Positions 1-15,000 of a stretch of DNA of 64,000 nt are shown here, piece after piece. The position numbers were made by a program, and so were the translations under genes. The stretch comes from Photobacterium malacitanum (GTDB lineage Bacteria; Pseudomonadota; Gammaproteobacteria; Enterobacterales; Vibrionaceae). The stretch is taken from contig NZ_FYAK01000004.1 of assembly GCF_900185615.1 (NCBI RefSeq), positions 124,001 through 188,000 of the forward strand, in the 5' to 3' direction. Positions within the stretch are counted from its first letter, which is position 1. Each line of letters starts with the position of its first letter. Below the pieces are notes generated by a model. It did not search any database. It was not told the origin of the DNA and saw nothing but the letters and a program-made list of their open reading frames with translations.

Positions 1-3000
1 TACTACTAACGATACTGTCTTCGTCATCAACACCCGCTACATCATCATCTTGTGCAAGGCCATTATCATCAACCCCATCAACAAAACCATTGGCTTCAGT
101 ATCTGTAGCGTTAGTTCCAAGATAAATCGATGCGGTAGGTATATGCATCGGTCCTATTCCTTCGCCATCAGCATCAGAGCGATCGGTACCATAAGTATCA
201 GGTGCATCACCAAGATCAAATGTTCCCATTACCACTAAATGATCTTCAACTTCACCATCGCTTGCAATACCTCCTGTTGATGTCGCAGAAATAGCATCGG
301 TGGTAATTCGAACTCGAGCATAGGTCACACCAGCTGTTAAGCCTGTTAATCCGGTCCAATTAAAGCTGTATTGCCCTTCACTTACACCATCAGCCACAGT
401 GGTTACTTGAGCTTCATCAGAATCAAATTGACCACTCCTATCAAAATCAACCCACACAATTAAATTCGCCATTGCGCCTGAGTTATTGGTTGCTTCTACC
501 GTTAAGCTGTAATCACTAGCATTAATATTGATTGGCGAAATAACATTAATACCATCTTCATCATCTGGTGACGCTTGGTTATCATCGCCATTAGCAAGCA
601 CAGATGGCATTGCATCAGATTCAAAATCACTGGCTTGATCACCAACAAATAACACCCCAGCGTCAAAGTGGAATGGACCACCATTACCTGCCAAAGTGCC
701 ATAACTGTCAGGCGCATCGCCATAATCAACATTATCAGAAACCGTCAGCGCATAATCTTCCACTTCGCCATTAGTCGCTTCCCCTATTGGCGAGCTACAA
801 TCTGTGGTTGTATTACACACTCTAAAACGCATATAAATCGTATCACTACTGGTTAATGAAGCTGGTACCGTCCATGTTAATACCTTGACCTCATTCACAT
901 CACCGTCACTAACGACTGCGGTTTGTAATTCTGATGCTTCCAGATCGCCATTAAGATTCCAATCCGCCCAACCATAAACAGTACCGTCTGTACCTGTAGT
1001 ATTGGTGGTATTTATTCGAATTGAATACTGCGTCGCTGTACTGGATAATGGTAAAATTTCAATTCCATCATCACTGTCACCATTGGCTGCAATCGTTGCA
1101 AATGCATCGGTTTCACCATCAGGTGGCGTACCTAAATAAATGGGCTGACTAATATCATGACGTGGGCCATCAAATTGATAAGCCGTAATATAATTGCCAT
1201 TACTGACACCAGTACCGGTATCAGGTAGATCACCAAAGTCGAGCTCTATATTTGAGCAGCTATTATTAACGTTGGCGGAATCTGCTAACCAATTATTTCG
1301 ACCATTAAAGGCACTTGCGTCCTCGTAGTAGTCATAGACAAAGTCCATTAAATCTTGATAAGCCGATAAATTATACGAGAGATAATTAGGAGTGAAATAG
1401 AATTGGCGCTCACCAGAGCCAATCCATGGGCCTACATGTGAACGAGGGTATGCATAACCTCCGGTAGAGGTTGGCGCGTAAGGAATAAGCCATGCCATCG
1501 CATCGACATTATTACAAGAACCAGCCACTTCAGGTAAGGTATAAATCACACTTCGATGATCAATACCGACAATGGTGGATAATGATTTCGTCGTATCAAC
1601 TAAATCCTGAGTTGATAATCCGCCAGGGCCATCTGATGGATGGAAACGAGGTAAATATCTAGCGCCTGTGTATTCTGCAAAACCGGTAGCGCTGGTACCT
1701 GGGAAACCCACTTGTTGCCCCATGTAAGCGTTAATTCTGGTCGAGGTGGCGTCAGCAAATCTATCACCTTCAACAATAGAGAGTAATACGCCGCCCTGAT
1801 TACGGTAGGCGAGTAAGGCATCAATTTCTGCCATTGAATCAGTACTTATTGCACCTGCGCGATCTGATTGATAAAGAACAAATTGATAATCAGCTAAGGT
1901 AAAGTCAGTAACAATATTATCGTTTGGAACCAAAGTTTCGTAGCTTACATAACCTACACCATAATTATGCTCCATTAAGGCCACGGTATTATTAGCCGTA
2001 TTTGGTAGCGTGTATTGGAAGGTGCCTGAACTTTGTTGGATCAACATATGGAAGGTCACTTTATGGAAATGATCTTCAATTTCACCATCCGTTGCAGCAC
2101 CATATGAGCGCTCATCAATCAAAGTCGCACTATCATCAATAAGGGTATCGGTTGTTAGCCGTAATCTGATGTAGGTATCACCAATATCTCCACCAGTACC
2201 TGCCGATAAATTATTCCATGTTAAAGATACGTTCTGATTACTCGTGCCATTTGCAACCGCCGCACTGGTATATTCATCCAACTGGAATTCGCCATCGCGA
2301 TCATGATCAACCCATGCATGCAAAGTAGCTGCTGCCCCAATGGTATTGGTCACAAGAGTATTAAATGTCCATGTTGTCATTGATGGTGAGAGTACAGGGA
2401 AGTTAGGCGGCGTTTCATCTGCCGTCTCATTATTATCATCATTTAGCGCATCTGTACTTGGCTGACCATTAATATCAGCATCAGCCATGAGGTTACCAAT
2501 ATACAACGCAGATGACGGCACATGATTCGCGCCATTATTAGCAGCAACAGTATGATAGCTATCAGGCGCATCGCCCCAATCTTGGTTCGTTAATAGCGTA
2601 ATTCTAAAGTCTTCAACTTCACCAGCAGATGCCATTCCACCAATACTAGTATGCGTAAAGCCATCACTGGTTGGCATTAACCGTGCTCGACCAAAATAAT
2701 ACCCTGCCGTTGGCGAAATACCATTCCATGTCGACGTTTGTACTTGATAACTACTACTTGGAGAGACAGTAACTGATTGGGCTTCTGTGCTATCAAATTC
2801 ACCACTGCGATCCCAGTCTATCCAGACGATTAAATCAGCATCAGCACCAATATTATTAAGTACATTAGCATCTAGAGTATAAGTCGTTGATGCTGCTGTT
2901 AACCCAGAGAGCGTTAAGCCATTTTCATCATTGGTTGCTGTTATATCGTCTAAAGTCGCATTGTCACTGGCTTGCGCATCTTCGCCATCTGTCGCTGAAG

Positions 3001-6000
3001 TACCAATACGTAAAATAGTACTGGTTGGATGTAACGGTCCACCATCAGCAAAGCGAACACCATAACTGGTTGGCGCATCACCACCATCGTAATAAATATT
3101 GTTACTTAATAGATAATGATCCTCCACTTCACCATTTGTCGCACCACCATATGAACGCGGATCTTCAGTAGTACCCGTTACAGTATCGACTAGTAAATCA
3201 GAGCTAATACGTACCCGTAAATAGCGATCAACATTGGCAGCTAAACCTGGGGTTGATAACCAATTTAGCGCGACGGCTTTATTGACCGTTCCTGTTGGCA
3301 CTATCACAGCACCTCCAATTGCGGCACCATTACCTACAAATTCATCACGATCAAAACGACCATTACCATCAAAATCAATCCAAGCATAGATATAGCTATC
3401 ACTGCCAGTATTATTGGTCACCATTGCGTTAGCACTATAACGTCCTTGGCGAGTGGTAAGTGGCGGTAATACCATTCCATCTTCGTCATCATTTAACATG
3501 GTATCATCACCGCTTGCTTGCAAGGCAATGGTTGCTAGCGCATCAGACTCGGCATCAGGTAAGCTGCCTAAGAACAAATTACTGTCAATACCATGGAAAG
3601 GACCATTGTCTGATTGGGTAGTACGATAATTATTCGCCCCCACATTTATCGCTTCATCAGGTGCATCGCCATAATCAAATTCACCGATATAAACCATGTA
3701 GTCTTCAACTTCACCATCCAGTGCTTGTCCACCCCAATCAGCGGCAGTTAATTCTGTTTGGCTACTTAATCTAATCCGCAGTGCCATAGCACCATTGGTT
3801 AAACCGCTAAGCCCTGTCCAGCGTAATTGTGCCGTTTTATTACCATTAAAATAAGGAATATTGTTCGAACTAAAACTAACGGGGGTAGTGGCATCATAAT
3901 CAATAGTTGAAACAACCTCTGCTGCACTAAACTCACCATCTTGATCAGTATCTAACCATGCAATAAGCGTGGCTGGTTGCCCTGCTAAGCGAGAGTTTTT
4001 AAAGCTCACTGTGACAGTGTAATCAGAAGCTGATGTGGCAATATTTGCTAACGGCTGTGGCAAACCATTTTCATCATCACTGCCATTTAAATCGTCACTT
4101 AATGCATCACTACTTGGTATGCCATCACTATCAGCATCAATAGTTGCAGTGCCTAAATAGACCGTGCTTTTATAACCTAAACCATGATGAGCACCATTGT
4201 TTACGGTTGTCGTTTTATAATCATCTGGCGCATCACCATAATCTTGATCGCCAATATAAATTCGGTGATCTTCCACCTCACCATCACTGGCACCAAACAG
4301 CGAACGGGTATCTTCAGCAGCGGCGCTATTTTGGTTCTCAAGGCTATCGGTGGTTAATCTAAACCGAGCGACTGCAAACCCTGCTGCAATGCCAGGAAAA
4401 CTGCTCCAATCTAGATTTACATCGCCATGGGTGCCATCAGCAACAGTAATTTGTGCTACTTCATCAGACCCAAATTGACCATTACGATCCCAATCAATCC
4501 AGCCATATAAATACGCGTCTTTGCCGGTATTATTGGTCACTTTAACCGTTGCGGTGTAACTCGTTGGCACGGGTGAATTATCAAGTCCGCGTAATATAAC
4601 TCCGTCTTCGTCATCCGTTGCGGTGTTATCATCACCATCGGCATAGGTATTAGCACTACTTGGATTAGCATTATTTTCACTGTCAGGTGCAGCCCCTCCC
4701 ATATAAAGATCGCTGCTGATCACATGGTATGGGCCATGATCTTCGCGGCGAGAACGGTAGTCTCCGGCACCTGTGGCTGTATTTGCTGCGCTATCTTCAG
4801 CATCACCAAAGTCTAAATCGCCAATATAAATAACATGATCTTCTACTTCACCATTTTCAGCAGGTCCTCCCCAATCATTGGCGGTAAGCACTGAATTTGT
4901 TAAACGTAAGCGCATATAAGTACGACCAGTATTTAAACTCGAAAAACCACTCCAAGTTAATTCAGTCGTCGGTGTTGCTTGGCTACTGGTATTTGTGCCT
5001 GACGAAATCGCACTTAATTCAGCAAACTCATTTGGACCATCAAAGCGGCCATCTTGGTTTAAATCTATCCAGCCATACAAATTGGCATCTTGACCAGTCG
5101 CATTATTGATCGGCACACCTAATGTATAACTGCTACTCGCTGAAGAAAGAATTGGGAACGGTGTGAGATCATCGGCATTTTCATCATCTTTACCGTCGTT
5201 ATCATCACCCGAGGCAGTCGATGTTGGTTGGCCATCTTGATCATGAGTATCATCATGAGTTGCATCACGAATATAAAGGGAGGCGTGGTTTTGAACATGG
5301 TACGGACCGCCACTGCTATACAGCGTATGATAACTATTTGGTGCATCACCGCCATCATAGGTATCAACACGTACATAATAATCTTCGACTTCACCATCGC
5401 TAGCACCACCCAAAGATCGAGGATCTTCATTAACCGTATTAATTTGAGTGTCTGCTAATATATCTGTGGTAAAACGTACTCGTATATAAACATCGGTATT
5501 GGTCGCAATGCCAGGAAAGCTGGTCCAATTTAAATTGGTCACAATATTGGTGCTACCGCTATTAATATCTGTCGGTAGACCAGTATTACCACCATAAAAC
5601 TCATCACGATCAAAACGACCATTACGATCAAAATCTATCCACGCGTAAAGATAAGCCGTTTTTCCTGTGTTATTTGTTAACGTAACAGGTAAAGAATACT
5701 CGGTATTGGTGTTATTTAATGGCACCACAAAGACACCATCTTCATCTGCGCCTGTTATGTCATCACCGAGTGCAAATGCTGTTGTTGGATCGTTTGCATC
5801 AGCTTCTGTATCTACGGTTGTACCAAGGAAAATCGTATTAGTTACACCGTGGTAAGCACCATTATCACTTAATGTGGTTCGGTAATTATTAGCCGCAACG
5901 CCAACCGCAGTATCTTTTGCATCACCAAAATCAAATTGGCCGACATACACAATATAATCTTCAACCTCCCCCCCTTGTGCAATGCCACCCCAATCATTTG

Positions 6001-9000
6001 CTGTTAACGAACTATTAGCAACACGAATTCGCAGCCCCATAGTACCTTGCTGCAAGCCACTAATATTATTCCATTTTAGAGTCACTTTATTCGTTAGATT
6101 ATTATTGCCTGTTGGGAAATTATCTTGATTAAAGATGGCATTAGTAAACGGTATTCCGGTCGTAGCGACATTTAATTCATCTACAACCTCATTAGCAGTA
6201 AAAAAACCATCTTGATTATGATCTAACCATGCAACTAATGTCGCCATAGACCCAGAGGCATTAGTAACAGCTACATCAACACTGTATTCTGTAATTGACG
6301 TTGCTACAGTCGCTAGCGGTTGTTCAATACCATTTTCATCATCATTACCACTATTGTCATCCCCCATTGCCGCCGCATCAACGTAAGCTTGGTCATCATC
6401 ATCAATATTATTAGCCCCCATATAAAGGCTGCTGACATAATAGTGTGCCGGACCGCCACTCGTCGGCAAGGTTAAATAGGTATTCGGAAGATCGCCAAAA
6501 TCAGTATTTTCTGCAGTAATAAAGTAATCTTCGACCTCACCGTCTTTGGCGGCACCTAATGAGCGTTCATCAATAGCCGCTGATGCATCACCATCAATAA
6601 GTACTTCTGAAGTAACGCGCAAACGCACGCCATAAGTACGCGCATCAACTAATGCGGTATCGGTGATAAAACTGACGTTATAGGTTTCTTTTCCTGAATT
6701 AGGTGCAATAGTAATCATGCCATTGGTAATAGCTTGCACCACACCACTACTATTAACTGCTGCTTGGGCTATTTCATCATTCTCAAAACTGCCGTCACGA
6801 TCCCAATCAATCCACGCATATAAATACCCCACTTGATCAGTATTATTGGTTACTGAAATCAGCGTATTAAATTGATCACCAGCATCAAGATCAGGTAATG
6901 GAATATCAGCTAATGCATTTTCATCATCAATAACCTCAGCATCATCACCATCAGCGGTTGGCGTTTGTGGTGTTGGTCCATCAACATCAGGTGCAACATC
7001 ACCAAGATAGAGCCCACTCAATGCCGCAACATTATGATAAGGGCCGCCATAAGTTAGATTAGTTTGGTAATTATTGGCCGCAGTTCCCGTTGAGGTATCA
7101 GGTAAATCACCGAGATCTTGACCACCAATTTGAATCATAAAGTCTTCAACTTCACCATCAGAGGCACCGCCACCAACATCTGTTTCGGTGATTGGATCTG
7201 TGGTTAAACGGAAGCGAATATAACTATTACCAACGGATAAGTTTTGCATCTGATTCGCATCAAATGCATAGGTATAAGCCCCGTTTTGTCCTGTTGAAAT
7301 AACATCAACCCGCCCTTCTATCTCATCAAATACACCATTACGGTTACTGTCTATCCAGCCGGCTAAATACGCATCGTTTCCAGTTGTATTCCTTACTATT
7401 AATTCTAATTGATGACTGGCACCATTTACCGGAATAGATGTTAATGGTTGAGTGGTTGCATTTTCATCATTACTGCCATCATTATCGTCTCCTAAGGCAT
7501 CACTCGATGAAAAGATACGACTATCACCATCAATGGTGGCGTTACCTAAATGCAAATTGGTTGCATTGGTAATAATATGATGAGGGCCACCTAATAAAGG
7601 ATCAACAAGGTAAGTTGAAGGAGCATCGCCTTGATCTTGTAGGCCAAAGAAAATGCTATGATCTTCAATCTCACCTCCAGCCTCACCACCTAATGATGAG
7701 ATATCACTAATTTGAGTCACAAGACGGTTGGTTAATCGCAATCGAATAAACGATGTGGTGTTATTTGTAATTGAGGGTAATGAGGTCCATTCCAGTTCAA
7801 CTGGCGTATTGGTTGCGCCCGTTGAAACCACAGCCAATTGGCCTTCACTATCTTCAAATTTACCGTTACGGTTAAAATCGATCCAAGCGGCCAATGTTGC
7901 ATCACTACCAGTAATATTGGTCACAGGCACAGTAGCTTTGTAGGTCGTCATCGAATTAAATAACGGTGGCAGAATAATCGGACCTTCGTCATCAATAGCA
8001 TCATCGTCATCTGCTGTGGCTGTTGCATTTTGTAAAGTGCCGTCATCAGTATCAGGGGCAGTATTACCAATATATAATCCAGCAATAGTAAGATGATAAG
8101 GACCAAAGAATTCATAACGAGTCTGGTAGTTATTTGCAGCCATTGCTGATGATGTATCTGGCGCATCACCAAAATCAGGATCACCCACATAGATAAAGTG
8201 ATCTTCTACTTCACCATTTTCCGCAAAGCCTCCCCATTGAGCCGCGGTCAGTTTTTCTGAGGTTAAACGTAAACGCAACCCCATATTGCCTATTTTCTGA
8301 CCGTTAATATTATTCCAAGTTAAGGTTGTTGTCGGTGAAGTTTGCCCTGAAGTGTTAGTACCATTAACAATATCTTCTAATGCCACAAACTCATTAGCGT
8401 CATCAAAATCACCATCTTGATTGAGATCTAACCATCCATAAAGATGGGCATTAACGCCTGTACCATTATATAAAGGTACTGCTAATGTGTAGCTTGTATC
8501 TGTTAAGGTCAAAATTGGGAACGGTGTTAACTCATCACCATTTTCATCATCACTACCATCATTATCATCACCATTAGCTGCTGCGGTTGGCTGACCATTT
8601 TGATCATGAACATCATCATGAGTGGCACTACGAATATAGAGTTGAATATTTGTATGATAGTGTGCCGGACCACCGTTGTTATAACTGGTATGGAATGATT
8701 CAGGTAAATCACCACCATCATAAGTATCTATTCGTAAATAATGATCTTCTACTTCACCGTCACTCACACCACCATAAGAACGAGGATCTTCAGCCGTTCC
8801 CGTTACAGCATCACTTAATAGATCGGTTGTTAGACGTACTCGAACATAAACATCAGTGTTCGTCGCCATCCCCGGAAATTGAGTCCAATTAATATTTTCA
8901 ACCCAATTAGTAACACCACTACTGACGGTAATTGGCACACCAGCAGCGCCACCTGCAAACTCATCACGATCAAAATGACCATTGCGGTCAAAATCAATCC

Positions 9001-12000
9001 ATGCATATAAATAAGCGTCATTACCAGTATTATTTGTCACAGTGGAACGAATGCTGTAACTCGTCTGCGATGTGTGTAGCGGCATAATATAAACGCCATC
9101 TTCATCATCACCATTAGCATCGTTATCGTCACCTAATGCTTTAATTGCAGGTACGTTGGCATCATTTTCAGTATCAGGTGCGGCAGCACCGAGGTAGAGT
9201 TGACTCGATAATCCATGGTAAGCACCGTTATCATTAAAATTAGTACGGTAATTATTAGCACTGACGCCATTAGCAGTATCTGGTGCATCACCAAAATCAA
9301 AGTCACCAATAAATATTTGATGATCTTCTACTTCACCATTGAGGGCCATTCCCCCCCAATCATCTTTGGTTAAAATATCATTGGTAATACGCAATCGAAC
9401 ATAAGTACTGCCTTGCGCTTGTCCTGAAAAATTATCCCAAGTCAGAGTAGTAGTGGGTGTTGCTTGATTTGAAGTATTAGTACTATTGGCAATGGATTCA
9501 AGTGCAGCAAATTCACCGTCGTCATCAAAACGACCATTTTTATTAAAATCAATCCAACCGTACAAATTGGCATTCACACCAGTGCCATTATAAAGTGGAA
9601 CACCTAATGTATATGTGGTGTCAGTGAGGCCGAGTAATGGAATTCGAGTTAAATCATCACTGTTCTCATCGTCACTACCATCAATATCATCACCATCAGC
9701 AGCATTGTTAGGTTGACCATCTAGATCATGAATATCGTCATGAGTCGCGTTGCGAATATAGAGGTTTGTATTGGTGTGATAATGCGAAGGACCATTACTG
9801 GTATATAACGTATGGTAGGTATCAGGTGCATCACCACCATCATAGGTATCAACCCGTAAATAATAATCTTCAACTTCACCATCAGTAGCGCTGCCATATG
9901 AACGCGGATCTTCTTGTGTGCCTGTCGCTGTATCTAGCAAATTATCGGTTGTTAGGCGTAACCGAATATAAACATCCGTATTAATCGCAATGCCTGGCAG
10001 ACTATTCCAATTAATCGACACAGCACCATTGACCGTTCCAGCAGCCACAGTAATCGGAACCCCCGTTGCCCCACCTGCAAACTCATCACGATCAAAGCCT
10101 GTGGTACGATCAAAATCTATCCATGCATAAATATAAGCATCACTACTCGTCGTATTGGTTACTGTAACGGGAAGAGTATAGCTCGTCGCACTATTATGTA
10201 ATGGAATTAACAATGCCCCATCTTCATCATCGCCGTTAGCATCAATATCATCACCATCAGCACGGTTTGCTGGATTATTAGCATCTTGCTCGGCATCTAC
10301 TCCTGTACCAAAGAACAACTGATTATCAATTCCATGCCGCGGGCCATCATCACGTAACAATGTACGTTGGTTATTGGCTCCGACACCATTGACAGTATCT
10401 GGCGCATCACCAAAATCATAACTTCCGACCATAATATAATGATCTTCTACTTCGCCATCTGGCGCACTACCGCCCCAACCAATATTCGATAATCCGGCAG
10501 TTGTATAACGCAACCGCAGTGCTGCACGCCCTTCTGTTTGTCCGCTTATATTTGTAAAGGTTAGCGTTATTGGTGAAGTTGTTGTCGTTCCATGAGGTAC
10601 TGTCACAACCGCATATTCTTCAGCTTCAAATTGATTATTTTGATTCCAATCTAACCAACCATAAAGATAAGCATCAGTACTGGTATTATTGCGCACAGGC
10701 ACATAGACCGAATAGGTTGATGCCGTAACGGGTAAAATAGGGGTTGGAGAACTAAAGGCATTTTCATCAGAACTATCGGTAACATCATCGCCATCAGCAT
10801 CCGTACTTGGTTGACCGTCGCCTTCAGTATCAATGGTGGCACTGCCAATATAAATATTGGTTTTATTACTTAAGCCATGATAAGGACCACCACTTAAGCC
10901 CAATGTTGCGAAGGTATCATCCAGATCACCAAAATCTTGATCGGCCACTTGCAACGCATAATCTTCCACCTCACCGCCATTAGCGTAACCATACGAGCGA
11001 GGATCCTCAACCGCACCGCTGACGCTGTCAGTCAATGGGGCTGCTGTTAGACGAGTGCGTAAATACACCGTTGAATTATTCGTTGGCGAACTGATGCTTG
11101 CCCACACTAATGATATTGCTGTTGCTGTAGTCCCATCTGCAACAATTAACGCACCGCCAGGACCACTACCGTTTGAAATAAACTCATCTCGATCAAATTC
11201 ACCATCTCGGTTAGTGTCTAACCAAGCATATAAATAGCTCGAACTTCCGGTATTATTCGTCACCACGGCTTGCGCATTATACGCACTGGCACCACTGGTT
11301 AATGGCAATAACAATAAGCTATCTTCATCATCACTGACATCAATATTATCACCTGTTGCCGTAATATTTTGTAAGCCATCGATTTCAGTATCAGACGCTG
11401 TTATTCCTAAAAATAAGTTACTATCAATTGAGTGACGCGGACCATCATCTGCTAAGGTGGTTCGATAATTACCAGCACCAATGCCTACACCGGTATCTGG
11501 CGCATCACCAAAATCAGCACTGATAATAATTTCACCATAATCCTCCACTTCACCATCGATACTTGGTCCCGTTGGCTGATTACAATCACCAGTGGAACAA
11601 ATTCTAAAGCGGGCATAGGTTTTACCTAAGATTGCAGCAGCGGGCGTACTAATGGTATAGGTTTGACTGCCAACAGTCGCACTGGTATCAGTAATTATTT
11701 GTTCGTTACTGTCTAGCCAATCCCCATCTTGGTTCCAATCAATCCAGCCATAAACATGAAAGGTTGACCCAGAATAACTGCTGTGTTTACCGACCGTCAC
11801 CACAATGTCGCGATCACGATTTAACACATAAAATCCTGCGGCCGTTACTCCATCTTCATCAGCAACATCAACTAAATTATCACCATCTGCAGCAATATTT
11901 GGTTGACCGTCAATATCAGTATCAACAAACGCGCCCAAGAAGAAATCAGCATGAGTACCATTGCCACTGGTGGTAACGATATGACTAGCACCGCCTACCG

Positions 12001-15000
12001 TTCGACGGGTTGTATAGTCTCCTTTTGCTGTCAGTGAAGTGATGTCTGGTGCATCACCCCAGTCTTTATTATCAATATCCACCACCATATTAGCGCTAAA
12101 TTCTGATGTATCTTGTAAATAAGTACCAGAGGATAACGTGGTGCGTTGGGCAATAACTGTAATTTGATCACCAACTGAAATGCCATTTACCGTTAATGTC
12201 TTATCAAATCCTGCTCCCGACATTGCAGTGAGGCTTCCTAAATAAACCGCCCCTTCACCAGCAGATACACCATCACCACCAATATCTCCGCTTCCCGCGT
12301 TGGCTTTATAGACTTCTAATGTGTATTCCCCAGTAGCACAAACATCCCCAATCACACGTAAATCATTATTATCAATAAAGGCATAATGAATAACAGGTCG
12401 AGCGAGGTTATTATTTGCCCCCGCTCCGGTATCATTAATACAATTATCATTATTAAGTGAGACACCACTGCCTGTGGTTGAATTGTGTAAATCAATACTG
12501 TTATCAACATTATTGTTAAAACTATTTTTGGTAATTAAAAAACCTTCAACATTCGTATTACCATCAATGGCAATGCCTGAATCACCATTATTATTTAAAA
12601 TATTACATTCAATTATTGATAACTTACCGCTATGAATATCAATACCATCTTCAGCATTATTAATAATCGTATTACTAGTAAAGTTTTGAAGTAAATCTAG
12701 ATTTGATGTATTAGCTTGATATATACCGTCGCCCGTCGCATTTTCTATTTGATTACCATTAATAGTTAAATAAGCTGGTGCTCCATATCGAATATTAATA
12801 ACATGATAAGGGGTCGAAGTTGTCGATGTCGTACCTAACAATAAATTGTGTTGTAATTGCCAATTAATAGCTGCTGTTTGGCTATTTAATGAATTTAAAC
12901 TTATATTATTGTGCGCCGTTTTAATGGCATTATTACGTATAATCCCGCTATTTCCATGCAGGGCACTATTTCCTGAATTTGCAATTCCAATACCAGCACA
13001 CCCTGATGATGTACCGCAACTTTCTTGGCCGATTACCGCATCATTACCCGCGGGATCGATACCGATTAAATTATATTCAATAAGCGTGTCGGTAATACCG
13101 CCACTATAAACATTAATTCCTTGCGAGCCGCCGGTTAATGACAAATTTCTTATTGTGGTATTATCGGCATTAATAATAATAATTTCAGCACTGTATGCAC
13201 TCGCATTAGTCGGTAAGTCTATTTGTAATTCAGGCTTAGCCAACGCAGCAATATTTTCGACATTACAAAGATGACTACTACCTACGGTTTGCGATGCGGC
13301 ATAATCACCACTATTGGTATTAAGTACCGTTACGCCATCAGTATGGCTGTAAGCCTGACCATCTAGTGTGGTGTTAGCGCCATTAGTGCCAGTGATTGTG
13401 GTTAATGAAGATGTGGGCGAAATAACCCACCAATCGGCACTGGCATCGGCATCATTTGCTGCAACAGCTGGAACAAATCGCATATTATTTGCTCCCGCAA
13501 TTGCGTTAGCATTAATAATAAATTGCTCTAACGAGCCTTGACCTGTTGTTGCCGTGTTCGTTACTACATTATAAGAAAAACCGAAATCAAGCAGGTTAAC
13601 TGAGTTAGAATTAGCAGAAAATACAACCCGTGAAATATGTTCGCGCGCAGATAGATCTGCACTACTACTGGTATTGGCACGATCACCATCCCAACCACCA
13701 TAACAGGCACCTGTTACAGCAATTGGAGTTGTATCAGCAACGCCATCCGCATTCGCATCACAATATCCGCTGACAAAAGTGCCATTTGCATTATCGGTTA
13801 ACGCTGTGGTGTAGGTTTGCTCTGCTAATGCGGAACTGAAGGTTGGAGGATTAGGAGAAACAAAGTAGGTCACCCCTGGAATTTCAACAAAGGCATAATA
13901 GCCATCAGCATCCGTCGTCGTGGTTAAGGTTGGACCGCCATCAGCAGCATTAGGGATCATATCGCCATCATCAGTGTACAAATACACACTGACACCACTC
14001 ACGCCTACTTTATCAGCTAAATCACTGTCTCCATTTACATCATCATAGATATAACCTGTGATATTTACACAGCCGACACAAAACTTATAATCTTCAACTT
14101 CACCAGCAGCAGATGATGCACCAAATGAACGCGTATCCTCAGCACTGCCTGTTGCTGTGGTGGTTAATTGTGTTTCGCTAATACGTACACGAGAATAATA
14201 GTAGCCATTAGCTGTTAGTTCAGCGAGAGAATTCCAAGTCAGTATTTGAGGTGTATCTTGTGAACCATCAACAACAATAAATTCATTACCGCTTCCAGTG
14301 CCACTGGTAAATAATTCATCGACATCAAACGTACCGCTATTATCAAAATCAATCCATGCATATAAATACGCATCAGCACCGGAAGTATTGGTCACGTTAG
14401 CGGTAATTGAATAATTTGCATCGGTATATTTTAAATTTGGAAATGTAACGCCATTTTCGTCATCAGCAGCGATGCCATAATAACTACTACCAGCATTAAG
14501 ATCATCGGCTGTCGCATCAACATTGTGTAGCCCAGTACCATCATCATCAGGTAAAGTAGCACCAAGAAAAACCTCATAAGAGGATCTTAACGCGCGATGC
14601 GAGGGGCCATTATCAGCTTGCCGAGTCCGGTAGTTACCAGGTCCTGTGCCATTTGATGCATCAGGCGCGTCACCATAGTCTTGAAAATAAGGGATGTAAT
14701 AGACATCCATGGTACCCCATGCTTCCCCCATTCCACTTACAAGAATATTGGCATTTACTGTAAACTGCTGTGGCAGAGAACCTATATTGGCGTTAGGGCG
14801 ATTATAAGAAGTACGGCCAAGTTCACAAGGACGACCACCCGTGCCGCCTTCTACTTGGAAATGACGACCATTAAACCAAAAATCTGCACGATCATCGGCA
14901 GCCATTTCTCTGACTATTGCGTGACTAACTTGCACATCACCAAGATTATATGTTGATGATGCACTTGCTACATGGCAGGTACCACCAATGTAGTTATCAC

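Noticed and set aside
502..11237. Many 60-100-codon frames on both strands inside 1-15181
   Set aside because: They are in other frames than the giant ORF, show low-complexity composition from the Asp-rich repeats, and have no ribosome binding sites.
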